A DNA stretch of 54,310 nucleotides from JANNWF01 sp052390415 (GTDB taxonomy: Bacteria > Pseudomonadota > Gammaproteobacteria > Xanthomonadales > Xanthomonadaceae). A program made the translations under genes and the position numbers. This document shows positions 1 through 7,679 of this stretch, piece after piece. The DNA is taken from assembly GCA_052390415.1 (NCBI GenBank), contig JBQTGY010000060.1, forward strand, positions 1-54,310, read 5' to 3'. The notes under the pieces were generated by a model. It saw only the letters and a list, made by a program, of their open reading frames with translations, made no database searches and had not been told where the DNA came from. Numbering within the stretch: the first letter of the stretch is position 1; each line of letters begins with the position of its first letter.

Positions 1-26
1 GGGGGGGGGGGGTGGGGGGGGGGGGG
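1..26. other. Poly-G tract at the window edge
   Basis: Bases 1-12 and 14-26 are all G, with a single T at 13. Such a tract at an extreme end is typical of no-signal base calls at a contig terminus. The 90 bases up to the end of pdxH hold no gene I can support. Confidence 0.8.
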
Positions 27-116
27 TTTCCTGGTTCGTAGTACGCAGCTTCAGTGGGGCTGACCACATGGCACGCCAGCCCCCAGTCCCCAGCCCCCAG
101 TCCCGCTTCAACAAGA

Positions 117-713
117 TCAAGGAAACAACATCCGCTTGCTCCACTCCCCATCTGCGCCGCGCTCATACAGATAGCGCTCGTGCAGACGGAATTCGGCGCC
201 GAACCAGAGTTCGATCCGATCCGGGACCACGCGAAAGCCTGACCAGTGCGGTGGCCGCGGTACCGGCAGATTGGCGTAGCGCTTTTCGATTTCGTCGATG
301 CGGGCGTCAAAGGCGGCGCGGGAGGCCAGGGTCGCGGATTGATCGGAGGCCCATGCGCCGATCTGACTCATGCGTGGGCGCGAGCTGAAGTAAGCATCGG
401 CCTCAGCATCGCTCACTGTCTCCACCTCGCCCTCAAAGCGTGCCTGCACGCCGTGATCGATGTGCCGCCAATGGAACAGCAGCGCTGCCTGGCGATGGGC
501 CAGCAACTCTTGACCCTTCTGACTGCGGAAGTTGGTATAGAAAACCAGGCCGCGTTCGTCGTGGCCTTTCAGCAAAACGGTGCGCGCCGAAATGCGGCCT
601 GCGGGCGTGCTGGTAGCGACGGTCATTGCAGTGGGTTCGGGATCACCGCTGGCACGGGCACGATCAAGCAGGTCACGAAAGGCGACCAGGGCCTCGGCGT
701 AATAGTCGGTCAA
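117..713 (-). CDS. pdxH: Pyridoxamine 5'-phosphate oxidase
   Basis: This 198-residue protein oxidises pyridoxamine or pyridoxine 5'-phosphate to pyridoxal 5'-phosphate with FMN and O2, the last step of PLP synthesis and salvage in the cytosol. The length fits the family. It shows the FMN-binding core (SARTVLLKG, then FYTNFRSQKGQEL), the SRPRMSQIGAWAS segment, and the substrate and FMN contacts near the C-terminus (WSGFRVVPDRIELW, then RLHERYLY). It ends KRMLFP, where relatives usually end RLAP. The start is a TTG at 711-713, chosen because an AGGAGA ribosome site lies about six bases upstream and the protein then begins where the family does. The GTPase gene ends 47 bases upstream on the same strand, so the two may be co-transcribed. 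Confidence 0.95.
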   Translation of the reverse strand: MTDYYAEALVAFRDLLDRARASGDPEPTAMTVATSTPAGRISARTVLLKGHDERGLVFYTNFRSQKGQELLAHRQAALLFHWRHIDHGVQARFEGEVETVSDAEADAYFSSRPRMSQIGAWASDQSATLASRAAFDARIDEIEKRYANLPVPRPPHWSGFRVVPDRIELWFGAEFRLHERYLYERGADGEWSKRMLFP

Positions 714-760
714 GGGTCTCTCCTAACTTGTATCGCGGAATCCATGGCCTGCGACCGCGA

Positions 761-1234
761 TCAGACGGTGGAGACAGCCTGCGCCAAGTGTGCAAACGCG
801 GCCTCGACGCCCTCACCTGTGCCCGCCGACACGAAAAAGGCAGGAATGTTCGGTGCCAACATGGCTGCCACGTCAGCCGAACAAACGGCGCCATCGAATT
901 GGTTGAGGATCAGCACCTGTGGTCGCTCACCGATCAATTTGGCCGCCATCTGCCCGACCTGCAAGGCCGCCTGGATGCTCTCGTGATTGCCGGCATCGGC
1001 AATCAGCGCAAAACCATCGGCGTGGGCGAGAAATGCCTGACTGAGCGAATCCAGTGAAGAACGTCCGCGCAAATCCCACAGTGCACACGGGATGTTGCCT
1101 TCCGGGGCGGTCCAGTAGTGCACCCAGAGCCCATCCGGCCGCGCCGCCGGCGACGCGCCCAAGCGAGCGGCAATTGCGGACTTGCCAACGCCTGAGTCAC
1201 CCAACAGACAAAGTTTGCGAACGTGGTCGGACAT
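761..1234 (-). CDS. Ras/Rab-like small GTPase domain protein
   Basis: This 157-residue protein is a single small-GTPase domain. The P-loop GDSGVGKS lies at residues 12-19. A G3-like WDLRGR replaces the usual WDTAGQ, a G4-like NQFD replaces NKxD, and VSAGTGEG fits the G5 SAK-type loop. The Lys-to-Gln change in G4 and the altered G3 suggest unusual nucleotide specificity or weak hydrolysis; that is inference. No signal peptide or membrane segment is visible, so it is probably cytosolic. The reading frame is open further upstream, but the ATG at 1234 gives the canonical start just before beta strand 1. It lies between an SDR gene (59 bases upstream) and pdxH on the same strand. The cellular role is unknown. 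Bacterial Ras-like proteins of this kind often act in polarity or signalling. Confidence 0.75.
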   Translation of the reverse strand: MSDHVRKLCLLGDSGVGKSAIAARLGASPAARPDGLWVHYWTAPEGNIPCALWDLRGRSSLDSLSQAFLAHADGFALIADAGNHESIQAALQVGQMAAKLIGERPQVLILNQFDGAVCSADVAAMLAPNIPAFFVSAGTGEGVEAAFAHLAQAVSTV

Positions 1235-1292
1235 CGAGGACGGTAGGTGGGCGGAAGGTACGAGATGACACAATGCAGACGCGGCCCACGGA

Positions 1293-2192
1293 CTATAGCA
1301 AAGCTGCCGCAGCAGGCTGGTCCCAGGGTCCGTTGACATACTCGGAGCCGCTCGCGCCGGGGCTGTCAACAGCCCCTAGCACGGCGGCGTAACCCTCAAC
1401 GAAGCTGGGATGGCGGAGCCGAAAGCCGCCCGCGCGCAAGCGCAGGTTGCTCACTCGACGCCCGTGTTCAGACATTGGCTTGCATGACTTCGCCGCGCCC
1501 TCGTCGCCGACCGCGGTTAGCTGCATCGCTCGCCGAAGATGTGCAAGCACCACGTCATCGCGGGCGGGCGCATCGTCACTGACACACAGCAGGCTCGGCG
1601 GCTGCGGCATCCGCAACACATGCAAAAGCGCGCCAGCGGCGTCATCGACATGAATGCGATTGCCCCAGCGTGCCGAGCCTGTTTCGCCCGCGCGCGCGCG
1701 TTCCAACATACTTTCGCGACCGGGGCCATAGAGACCGCTGAGGCGTGACACGGTTGCCTGCGGCGCGAGTTCGTGTGCCTGCTGCTCCGCGCGCAGCAAT
1801 ATCTGCCCGTTGAAAGCCGTGGGCTGGGTGATGCTGGTTTCGTCCACCCAGCCACCCGCGTCTTCGCCATAAACCGCAGTACTGGAAGCAAACACCACGC
1901 GCGCGCGCGCTGATGAAACACCTTCGAAGAGGCACCTGAAGCCATCGACATAGGCGAGCTGGTAGGCCTGCACATTGCGCGCGTCCGCACTCACCAGATA
2001 GGCGATCGCATCGAAGCCACCTTGCAGCAATCCGGGTGGCAGCGGCCTGGCAAGATCGACGGCGACGGCCTTGAAACAAGCGGGCAAACCATCGACCCGC
2101 CGCCGCAGCGCCACGACGCTGCCGCCTTGCGCGCACCACAAATGACCCAGACGGGTACCCAGATCGCCGCAGCCGGCGATCAACAGTCGCAT
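1293..2192 (-). CDS. SDR-family NAD(P)-dependent epimerase/dehydratase (YeeZ-like)
   Basis: This 299-residue protein begins with a Rossmann nucleotide-binding segment, IAGCGDLGTRLG, in the GxGxxG pattern. It continues with a strand-4 segment FASSTAVYGE and a later SRLSGLYGPGR, both typical of extended or atypical short-chain dehydrogenases. A standard YxxxK pair is not obvious, which fits the YeeZ-like atypical group. Substrate is unknown. Its ATG overlaps the stop of the exosortase gene by one base (TGATG at 2190-2194), so translation is probably coupled. The upstream frame is open because it runs into the exosortase gene, but the start at 2192 is where the Rossmann fold begins. Confidence 0.8.
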   Translation of the reverse strand: MRLLIAGCGDLGTRLGHLWCAQGGSVVALRRRVDGLPACFKAVAVDLARPLPPGLLQGGFDAIAYLVSADARNVQAYQLAYVDGFRCLFEGVSSARARVVFASSTAVYGEDAGGWVDETSITQPTAFNGQILLRAEQQAHELAPQATVSRLSGLYGPGRESMLERARAGETGSARWGNRIHVDDAAGALLHVLRMPQPPSLLCVSDDAPARDDVVLAHLRRAMQLTAVGDEGAAKSCKPMSEHGRRVSNLRLRAGGFRLRHPSFVEGYAAVLGAVDSPGASGSEYVNGPWDQPAAAALL

Positions 2193-2701
2193 CAGGCCGC
2201 AGCTGGCATCGCTTCGCGGCGCACCGGTCGTGGCAGATAGCGCAACCAGATCAGCCACACCGCCAGTGCATCCAGCACGATCAGCGCCTGCCACAGGTAC
2301 AGGTGAAACCAGTCGAAGGCGACTTGGCTGTACTGGCCCATGTAGAACAACGAAATGATCCGCACCAGATTCAATGCCTGAATCGCGAAGAAGCCGATCA
2401 CCAGCCCGACCAGCTTGTGTTTCCAGGGCGCCGGAAACGCCAACACCGCGGCGACCAGGATGATCACCGCTTCAATGCCATCGCAACCGGGTGCGATCGC
2501 CACCGCAAAGCCGTTGCTCAAGCTGCGGATGACGACGCCTTCGGTGGCGACGTTGGCGTCAAACAGCGTAATCAGCCAACCGCTGACATCGGCCAACAGA
2601 CCGGTGAATGGCAGGGTGAAATGTTCGCGGGCAAAGTTGGTAATGCGAAAACCAAACAGCGCGACCAGCAGGGTGACAAACAGCAAAAAGAAACGAAGCA
2701 T
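2192..2701 (-). CDS. xrtH: Exosortase, XrtH type
   Basis: This 169-residue inner-membrane protein resembles exosortase H, a transpeptidase thought to cleave and anchor secreted proteins with short C-terminal sorting signals (IPTLxxWG-CTERM type). The putative catalytic residues are visible: Cys73 in PGCDGIEA, Arg114 in LNLVRI and His133 in WFHLYLWQ. They lie among about five hydrophobic segments, at roughly 3-20, 34-48, 75-90, 95-120 and 137-154. The length is that of the compact XrtH group, without the C-terminal EpsI-type domain of larger exosortases. Upstream in-frame sequence is antisense to aroK, so the ATG at 2701 is preferred. No protein with a recognisable sorting tail is encoded in this window, so its substrates lie elsewhere. 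Confidence 0.85.
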   Translation of the reverse strand: MLRFFLLFVTLLVALFGFRITNFAREHFTLPFTGLLADVSGWLITLFDANVATEGVVIRSLSNGFAVAIAPGCDGIEAVIILVAAVLAFPAPWKHKLVGLVIGFFAIQALNLVRIISLFYMGQYSQVAFDWFHLYLWQALIVLDALAVWLIWLRYLPRPVRREAMPAAA

Positions 2702-2730
2702 CGTGGATGAGATGGATTGCGATGAGGCAA

Positions 2731-2740
2731 ATGCTAGCAT
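2731..2740. promoter_or_regulatory. Possible bidirectional -10 palindrome between xrtH and aroK
   Basis: The 45-base gap between the two divergent genes contains the perfect palindrome ATGCTAGCAT. Read in either direction it offers an extended -10-like TGCTAGCAT. For aroK the predicted start of transcription would fall at or next to the ATG, giving a leaderless or nearly leaderless message. This is a weak motif-based suggestion. Confidence 0.3.
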
Positions 2741-2746
2741 CCAAGC

Positions 2747-3289
2747 ATGAATCCAGCTCCCAATCTGACCTTTGTCGGCCCGATGGGCGCGGGCAAGACT
2801 TCGATAGGCCGACGCGTGGCTGATCGCTTGGGCTTGCGTTTCGTCGATGCCGATCAATGGATCGAACAGCAACTTGGTGTGTCGATTGCCACCATTTTTG
2901 AGCTTGAGGGCGAAGCCGGGTTTCGCCGCCGCGAGCGCGACGCGCTGACCGCACTGTGCGCCAGCGAAGGCCAGCTCATCGCCACCGGCGGCGGCGCCGT
3001 TCTCGATCCAGACAACCGCAGCTGCCTCGCGGCCAATGCCTATGTGGTGTGGTTGCGGGTATCGGTCGATCAACAGCTGGAGCGTTTGGCGCGAGATCGC
3101 AGCCGGCCGTTGCTGGCTGCCGTGGATCGTCGGCAACGCCTGGAGACCATGGCGCTGGTGCGTAATCCCCTGTATGCCTCGTTGGCTGACTACGTATTCG
3201 AGTCGGATAGCCGCAAAGTCAGCGCCGCAGCGGATCGTTTGGCCAGCGCGCTGAGGCAGCGCTGGCAGCGGATCGAGGCCGCGGCATGA
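2747..3289 (+). CDS. aroK: Shikimate kinase
   Basis: This 180-residue cytosolic enzyme phosphorylates shikimate at the 3-hydroxyl with ATP, step five of the chorismate pathway. The Walker A motif GPMGAGKT lies at residues 11-18. The shikimate-binding Asp pair is seen in FVDADQWIE, the substrate Arg in GFRRRERDAL, the glycine triplet in ATGGGAV, and the lid Arg in RDRSRPLL. The length is standard. Its stop overlaps the aroB start (ATGA at 3286-3289), so the two are translationally coupled in the common proteobacterial aroK-aroB arrangement. No strong ribosome site precedes the ATG. Confidence 0.97.
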   Translation: MNPAPNLTFVGPMGAGKTSIGRRVADRLGLRFVDADQWIEQQLGVSIATIFELEGEAGFRRRERDALTALCASEGQLIATGGGAVLDPDNRSCLAANAYVVWLRVSVDQQLERLARDRSRPLLAAVDRRQRLETMALVRNPLYASLADYVFESDSRKVSAAADRLASALRQRWQRIEAAA

Positions 3290-4365
3290 GTGCAATCCGA
3301 GAGGTCGACGTTGCCTTGGGTGCGCGGCGCTATCCAATTCACATCGGTGCCGGTTTGCTCGACGATGGCGAGCTGTTGCGGCGATTCGTTCGCGGCAAAC
3401 ATGTGTTGGTGATATCTGACGCCAATGTCGCGCCGCATTACCTGTCCAAGGTAAGCACGGCACTGCAGGGGCTCACTCAACGCAACCTGATCCTGCCGCC
3501 GGGTGAACAGGAAAAAACGCTCGCCCGCTTTGCCGAGGTGATGTCGGCGCTCAGTGAAATGGGTGCCAGCCGCGACGCCACCCTGATCGCACTGGGTGGC
3601 GGCGTGGTCGGCGACCTGACCGGCTTTGCTGCGGCCTGCTGGATGCGCGGTGTGCGCTTTGTGCAATTGCCCACCAGCTTGCTCGCGATGGTTGATTCGT
3701 CGGTCGGTGGCAAGACGGCGGTGGACCTGCCGGCTGGCAAGAATCTGGTGGGTGCGTTTCATCAGCCGAGTGGCGTGATCGCCGATATCAACACCTTGGC
3801 GACCCTGCCAAACCGTGAGTTGCAGGCCGGATTTGCGGAAGTCATCAAGTACGGCGCGCTGGGCGACAGCGATTTTTTCGCTTGGCTGGAGGCCCATGCC
3901 GACGCACTGTTGGCGGCGGATGCCGATGCCATCGGCCAAGCCATTGAACGCTGCTGCCGACACAAGGCCGGGATCGTCGCTCGCGATGAAACCGAACAAG
4001 GCGAACGCGCCCTGCTCAATTTTGGCCACACGTTTGGGCATGCCATCGAAGTCGAGGCCGGCTTTGGAACTGTCTTGCACGGCGAAGCCGTGGCTATCGG
4101 AATGGCCTGCGCCGCGCGCTTGTCGGCCGATTTGGGGCGCGCGTCAGCGGCGGACTCCACACGATTGATCCAGCTGCTGGTGCGTTTTGGGTTGCCGACG
4201 AACCTGCCATCGGGACTGCAACCCTCGCGCCTGCTCGCCGCCATGCGCCTGGACAAAAAGGCCGTGTCCGGGCAAGTCCGATTGATCCTGTGGCGTGGCG
4301 TGGGCTCGGCCGAGATCGTCGACGGCGTCAGCGATGCCGACGTGCTCAACGTGCTTGGTGACTGA
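3286..4365 (+). CDS. aroB: 3-dehydroquinate synthase
   Basis: This 359-residue enzyme converts DAHP to 3-dehydroquinate, step two of the shikimate pathway, using NAD and a divalent metal. It shows the NAD-binding GGGVVGDLTGFAA and the conserved DSSVGGKTAVD. The metal-ligand segments are FGHTFGHAIE and LHGEAVAIGM, and the upstream Glu lies in GFAEVIKYG. The length is typical. It overlaps aroK by four bases and probably forms one transcript with it. The WGR mini-gene follows after 76 bases and hemE after that. Confidence 0.97.
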   Translation: MSAIREVDVALGARRYPIHIGAGLLDDGELLRRFVRGKHVLVISDANVAPHYLSKVSTALQGLTQRNLILPPGEQEKTLARFAEVMSALSEMGASRDATLIALGGGVVGDLTGFAAACWMRGVRFVQLPTSLLAMVDSSVGGKTAVDLPAGKNLVGAFHQPSGVIADINTLATLPNRELQAGFAEVIKYGALGDSDFFAWLEAHADALLAADADAIGQAIERCCRHKAGIVARDETEQGERALLNFGHTFGHAIEVEAGFGTVLHGEAVAIGMACAARLSADLGRASAADSTRLIQLLVRFGLPTNLPSGLQPSRLLAAMRLDKKAVSGQVRLILWRGVGSAEIVDGVSDADVLNVLGD

Positions 4366-4441
4366 AATCGCCGTCATGTCGTTCGATCAACGCCAGGTCA
4401 ACACGCGCCATACATGGGTTGGCCCCACGTAAACTAGTGGT

Positions 4442-4696
4442 ATGCGCATTTATCTTCAGCAGCGACCGCTTGCCGGCGAACAACCCCGCTTCTATTCGCT
4501 CAGCCTTGCCCAGGACCTGCTCGGCGGCTGGGTGTTGCTGCGCGAATGGGGACAACCCGGCGGCCGCAACTCGGCCAAGCGTGAGCTGTTCCTGGATCGC
4601 GACGACGCCATCAAGGCGCTGTCGTCGGCCCGCGACAGCCAACTCAAACGCGGATTTCAAGTGATGTTCGCGCAAGGCATGGACGCGCCGCGGTAG
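4442..4696 (+). CDS. WGR-domain mini-protein
   Basis: This 84-residue protein is essentially one WGR-like domain. The signature is seen as GGWVLLREWGQPGG, followed by a basic stretch (NSAKRELF) and the alanine-rich helix DDAIKALSSARDSQLKRGF. WGR domains occur in PARPs and in stand-alone bacterial proteins and are thought to bind nucleic acid; here that role is inferred. It sits between aroB and hemE on the same strand, 76 bases after aroB and 37 before hemE, so it may be read through with them although no pathway link is evident. Confidence 0.8.
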   Translation: MRIYLQQRPLAGEQPRFYSLSLAQDLLGGWVLLREWGQPGGRNSAKRELFLDRDDAIKALSSARDSQLKRGFQVMFAQGMDAPR

Positions 4697-4733
4697 CGGC
4701 CCACCGCCTGTACTTCCCCAACGGAGTTAAGTC

Positions 4734-5789
4734 TTGAGCCCCAAGAATGACCGCTTTATGCGCGCGCTGCGCCGTGAGCCAGTCGACGCCACGCCAGTCT
4801 GGATCATGCGTCAGGCCGGTCGTTATCTGCCGGAGTACCGGGCCACCCGCTCCCGCGCTGGCAGCTTTCTCGCGTTGGCGAAGACGCCTGAGCTCGCCTG
4901 CGAAGTGACCTTGCAGCCTCTGGATCGATTTGCACTGGATGCCGCGATCCTGTTTTCCGACATCCTCACCGTGCCGGATGCCATGGGTCTGGGCTTGTAC
5001 TTTGCCGATGGCGAAGGCCCAAAGTTCGAGCGACCCATCCGCAGCGAAAGTGATATCGCCAAGCTGGCGGTTCCCGACATGGAAGGCGAACTGCGTTATG
5101 TGATGGACGCGGTGCGTTTGATTCGCCGCGAGCTCAATGAACGTGTACCGCTGATCGGGTTTTCCGGCAGCCCGTGGACCTTGGCTTGTTACATGATCGA
5201 AGGCGGCGGTAGCGACACCTTTTCCAGGATCAAGTCGATGGCCTGGAGCCAGCCAGCCCTGTTGCATCGCTTGCTGGAAGTTGTCACCGAGGCCGTGATC
5301 GCTTACCTGTCCGCGCAACGCGCCGCCGGTGCGCAGGCCCTACAGATATTTGATACCTGGGGCGGCGTGTTGTCGCCACCGCTGTATCGCGAGTTTTCGC
5401 TGCGCTATCTCAATCGAATTGCCGCCACCCTGCCACGCGGTGAAGGTGCCGAGCGCACGCCATTGATCGTGTTTGGCAAGGGCAATGCCCCGTATCTGGA
5501 AGAACTCGCCACAGGCGGTGCCGAGTGTGTGGGTGTTGACTGGCTGGTGACACTGGAAGAAGCTCGCCGCCGCACCGGCGGCCGTGTCGCTCTGCAAGGC
5601 AACCTTGACCCGACCGTCCTGCACGCGCCCATTGAAGCCATCCGCCGCGAAGTCAAAGCGGCTTTGGCCAGCTATGGCACTGGGCCGGGCCAAATCTTCA
5701 ATCTGGGTCATGGGGTGACGCCGGACATCCAGCCCGAGCATGTGGGGGCGTTGGTGGATGCGGTGCATGAGTTCAGCAAATTGGGGTGA
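4734..5789 (+). CDS. hemE: Uroporphyrinogen decarboxylase
   Basis: This 351-residue cytosolic enzyme decarboxylates the four acetate side chains of uroporphyrinogen III to give coproporphyrinogen III in heme synthesis. The N-terminal signature TPVWIMRQAGRYLPEYR is intact, including the substrate-binding Arg residues. The conserved segments FSDILTVPDAMG, GFSGSPWTLACYMIEGG, LQIFDTWGG and FNLGHGVTPD follow in order. The start is a TTG at 4734, preceded by GGAG about eight bases upstream. The next ATG (codon 9) would cut into conserved sequence. The length is standard. A palindromic repeat lies just downstream and may serve as a transcript end. Confidence 0.96.
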   Translation: MSPKNDRFMRALRREPVDATPVWIMRQAGRYLPEYRATRSRAGSFLALAKTPELACEVTLQPLDRFALDAAILFSDILTVPDAMGLGLYFADGEGPKFERPIRSESDIAKLAVPDMEGELRYVMDAVRLIRRELNERVPLIGFSGSPWTLACYMIEGGGSDTFSRIKSMAWSQPALLHRLLEVVTEAVIAYLSAQRAAGAQALQIFDTWGGVLSPPLYREFSLRYLNRIAATLPRGEGAERTPLIVFGKGNAPYLEELATGGAECVGVDWLVTLEEARRRTGGRVALQGNLDPTVLHAPIEAIRREVKAALASYGTGPGQIFNLGHGVTPDIQPEHVGALVDAVHEFSKLG

Positions 5790-5860
5790 GTTTTCGCCGC
5801 ACCGCGGCATGCGATGCACAAAGCTCTAGCTTCTCTCGCTCTTGATGGCTCTCCGCACGG

Positions 5861-5945
5861 TTTCGTCCGCCTACGGCGGCGGTCGAGTCACTTTTCTTTG
5901 AGTCGCCAAAGAAAAGTGACTCGGCCACCGCTGAGGTGGACGAAA
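5861..5945. repeat. Long interrupted palindrome downstream of hemE
   Basis: The core is a perfect inverted repeat of 16 bases, GAGTCACTTTTCTTTG at 5885-5900 and its complement at 5907-5922, with a 6-base loop. Imperfect arms extend it outwards, TTTCGTCCGCC on the left pairing with GGTGGACGAAA on the right. This form resembles a dispersed xanthomonad repeat. Part of the arm is T-rich, so it could also fold as a transcript-end hairpin after hemE. The rest of the 5790-6090 gap holds no gene I can support. Confidence 0.75.
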
Positions 5946-5983
5946 CCTTGCGACAAGCTAATGAGCAAGCGAGAGAAGCAAGA

Positions 5984-6014
5984 ACTGGATTTCCGGCCTA
6001 CGCCGGAATGACGA
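5984..6014. repeat. Dispersed 'CTGGATTCC...GGAATGACG' repeat, single copy
   Basis: This is a short palindromic unit: ACTGGATTTCCGGCC, then the complementary half ending GGAATGACGA. The same family occurs as inverted pairs at 13634-13722 and 35281-35371. It is typical of intergenic repeats scattered through xanthomonad-like genomes. Confidence 0.75.
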
Positions 6015-6090
6015 GCACTACCTGGATTCTGACCCCCTCGGAATCACGGCCATTTACTGGACCTCGGCCAAAGCCGAATCAACACCGCCG

Positions 6091-6675
6091 CTACCCCGCC
6101 GCATCAAACGCCAACCGCATCCACCCCTCCAACTCCGCGTCCACATCACCTACCGAGCCCAATCGTACGCTGGCCTGGCACATGCCACCCGGTGGCAAAA
6201 TCTTCAGGCGTGGGGTGGCGGTGAAGGACTTGTAGTTGAGGCCGATCTCGATCAAGTCGCGGGTAGCGGGTCCGACGGTGGCAAACTGTTTCTTGCGGCG
6301 CAGGCTGACGTTGGCCTTTTTCGGTGCGATTTCGAATTCGCCGAAGCCCGCCACCATGTGCAAGATCGCGTCGTGCACTGGTCGCAGCGCGGCCTTGGGG
6401 CCGATGTAGATGGCGTCCAGTGGATCGCCCGCTTCCGCAGCAGCAGCGCCTTCAGGTGCTGGCCCGAGGCCAGCGACCGGGTTGCTCATCACGTGGATGA
6501 CAGTGTTGGCGTCGCCGTGGCCGAGTCCGAATTGCTGCATCAGCCAGCTGCGCTTTTCGCCATGTTTGACGGTCCCGCTGGCCGCTACGGCGGCGTGCAG
6601 TTCAGCGAGTGATTTGCCGGTTTTCTTCTGGATGTTGCCGAGCTGGGTAAGCAGGGCGGCTTGCGGATCAGCCAT
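6091..6675 (-). CDS. DUF4287/DUF5655 domain protein
   Basis: This 194-residue protein has an N-terminal DUF4287-like helix-rich region, with NIQKKTGKSLAELHAAVAAS and KRSWLMQQFGLGHGDA at residues 10-55. A linker follows, then a DUF5655-like C-terminal domain of about 110 residues (GDPLDAIYIGPKAAL, RRKKQFATVGPATRD). The biochemical function is unknown. The ATG at 6675 is preferred over the upstream one because AGGAGAACGTC places a good ribosome site in front of it. It is the last gene of an apparent arsR-SRPBCC operon, 52 bases after the SRPBCC gene. Confidence 0.75.
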   Translation of the reverse strand: MADPQAALLTQLGNIQKKTGKSLAELHAAVAASGTVKHGEKRSWLMQQFGLGHGDANTVIHVMSNPVAGLGPAPEGAAAAEAGDPLDAIYIGPKAALRPVHDAILHMVAGFGEFEIAPKKANVSLRRKKQFATVGPATRDLIEIGLNYKSFTATPRLKILPPGGMCQASVRLGSVGDVDAELEGWMRLAFDAAG

Positions 6676-6703
6676 GACGTTCTCCTGGTGGTGGCGGTTC
6701 AGA

Positions 6704-6738
6704 CGACGATCACTCAACGACGATCACTCAACGACGAT
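6704..6738. repeat. 14-bp tandem repeat at the 3' end of the SRPBCC gene
   Basis: The unit CGACGATCACTCAA is present two and a half times in a row. On the minus strand the repeat supplies the stop codon of the SRPBCC gene and a second in-frame TGA, so it looks like a local slippage duplication that left the coding sequence unharmed. Confidence 0.8.
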
Positions 6739-7255
6739 CCAGCGGCCAGTGTTCGGTGCGCGTGCGCGCCGGCAACACGAATTCCATGTTCGCAAACATC
6801 CAATACATCAGCCGGGTGCCGAAGGAAGGGCGGCCGGTCTCGCAGATGGCCTTGAGGGAATTCAGGATCATGTTGCCGCCGCCTTGCATGTCCTTCGCGG
6901 TCTTGCTGCCTACCGGGATCTGGTTGACCCGCAGGGTGACTTCGACCCCGTCACCAACCTGTTTCAGCTCATAGCTGACTTCGCAGACCGGGTCGTCGTA
7001 TTGGGTGAAGCGGTGGGTGTGCACGAAGCGGTGCGGTGGCTCGAAGACACGCACTTCGCCGTCGACCATGACGTGTTTGCCTGAGCCTGTCCGCATCTGC
7101 ATGCGTGCGCCGGGCACCAGTCCACTGGTGTGCAGCCATGCGTTGAACACCGCACCTTGCGCCTCGCCGGTTTTGGTCAGTTCGTGCCAGACACGTTCGA
7201 TCTTGGCCTTGACGAAGATGCGGAACACCGCTTCCGTAGTGTTGGTTTCAGGCAC
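6728..7255 (-). CDS. SRPBCC (AHSA1/START-fold) domain protein
   Basis: This 175-residue protein has the AHSA1-type SRPBCC fold: VFRIFVKAKIERVWHELT at the N-terminus, then GARMQMRTGSGKHVMVDGEV, FEPPHRFVHTHRF and a C-terminal helix. Members bind small hydrophobic ligands, but the ligand here is unknown. The start is the GTG at 7253-7255, chosen because AAGGAGG sits six to seven bases upstream. That GTG overlaps the end of arsR by eight bases (GTGCCTGA), so the two are translationally coupled. ArsR-SRPBCC pairs are a widespread arrangement in which the regulator probably controls its own operon. Confidence 0.85.
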   Translation of the reverse strand: MPETNTTEAVFRIFVKAKIERVWHELTKTGEAQGAVFNAWLHTSGLVPGARMQMRTGSGKHVMVDGEVRVFEPPHRFVHTHRFTQYDDPVCEVSYELKQVGDGVEVTLRVNQIPVGSKTAKDMQGGGNMILNSLKAICETGRPSFGTRLMYWMFANMEFVLPARTRTEHWPLDRR

Positions 7256-7679
7256 GACGACCCTCCTTTTTTTTCGGTGGCAACACATTCGATGCCAACA
7301 CGTTCGATGCCATCAGGGGCAGCACTTCGGCGCCTTCGGCGTCGTACTTCAAACGGGTCAGGCGCGATGCCCAGATCACGCTGAATTCGCTGGTCCAGCG
7401 TTCGTGGATCAGCTGGATGGGCGTTGGATCGAACCACAGCCGCCGCTCGCGGCCATCGCGCTGCGAGATCACCAAACCGCCGCGCTCCAGCGCCGCCAGA
7501 TGTTTCATCACTGCGAAGCGGCCGATATCGGCGCCGATGTGGGCGCACAGTTGGCCGAGGTTGATTCCGGGCGTCCGTTTGAGCGCATCCAGCATGCGCC
7601 GACGTAGCCCCGAGCTGAGCGCGAAAAAAGTCGCGTCGAGGGCATCGGACTCATCGGGAGCACTGATCGGCGGCTTCAT
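7248..7679 (-). CDS. ArsR-family winged-helix repressor
   Basis: This 143-residue protein has the ArsR/SmtB winged-helix fold. FFALSSGLRRRMLDALKR is the first helix region, INLGQLCAHIG and FAVMKHLAALERGGLV form the helix-turn-helix, and SQRDGRERRLWF is the wing. No metal-binding Cys motif is evident, so it belongs to the SRPBCC-linked group rather than to arsenic sensors. The ATG at 7679 fits the domain start. It lies inside a perfect inverted repeat (7677-7702), so the repressor likely binds over its own start. No clear ribosome site precedes it, and a GTG at 7693 is an alternative. It is the first gene of a three-gene operon. Confidence 0.85.
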   Translation of the reverse strand: MKPPISAPDESDALDATFFALSSGLRRRMLDALKRTPGINLGQLCAHIGADIGRFAVMKHLAALERGGLVISQRDGRERRLWFDPTPIQLIHERWTSEFSVIWASRLTRLKYDAEGAEVLPLMASNVLASNVLPPKKKEGRRA

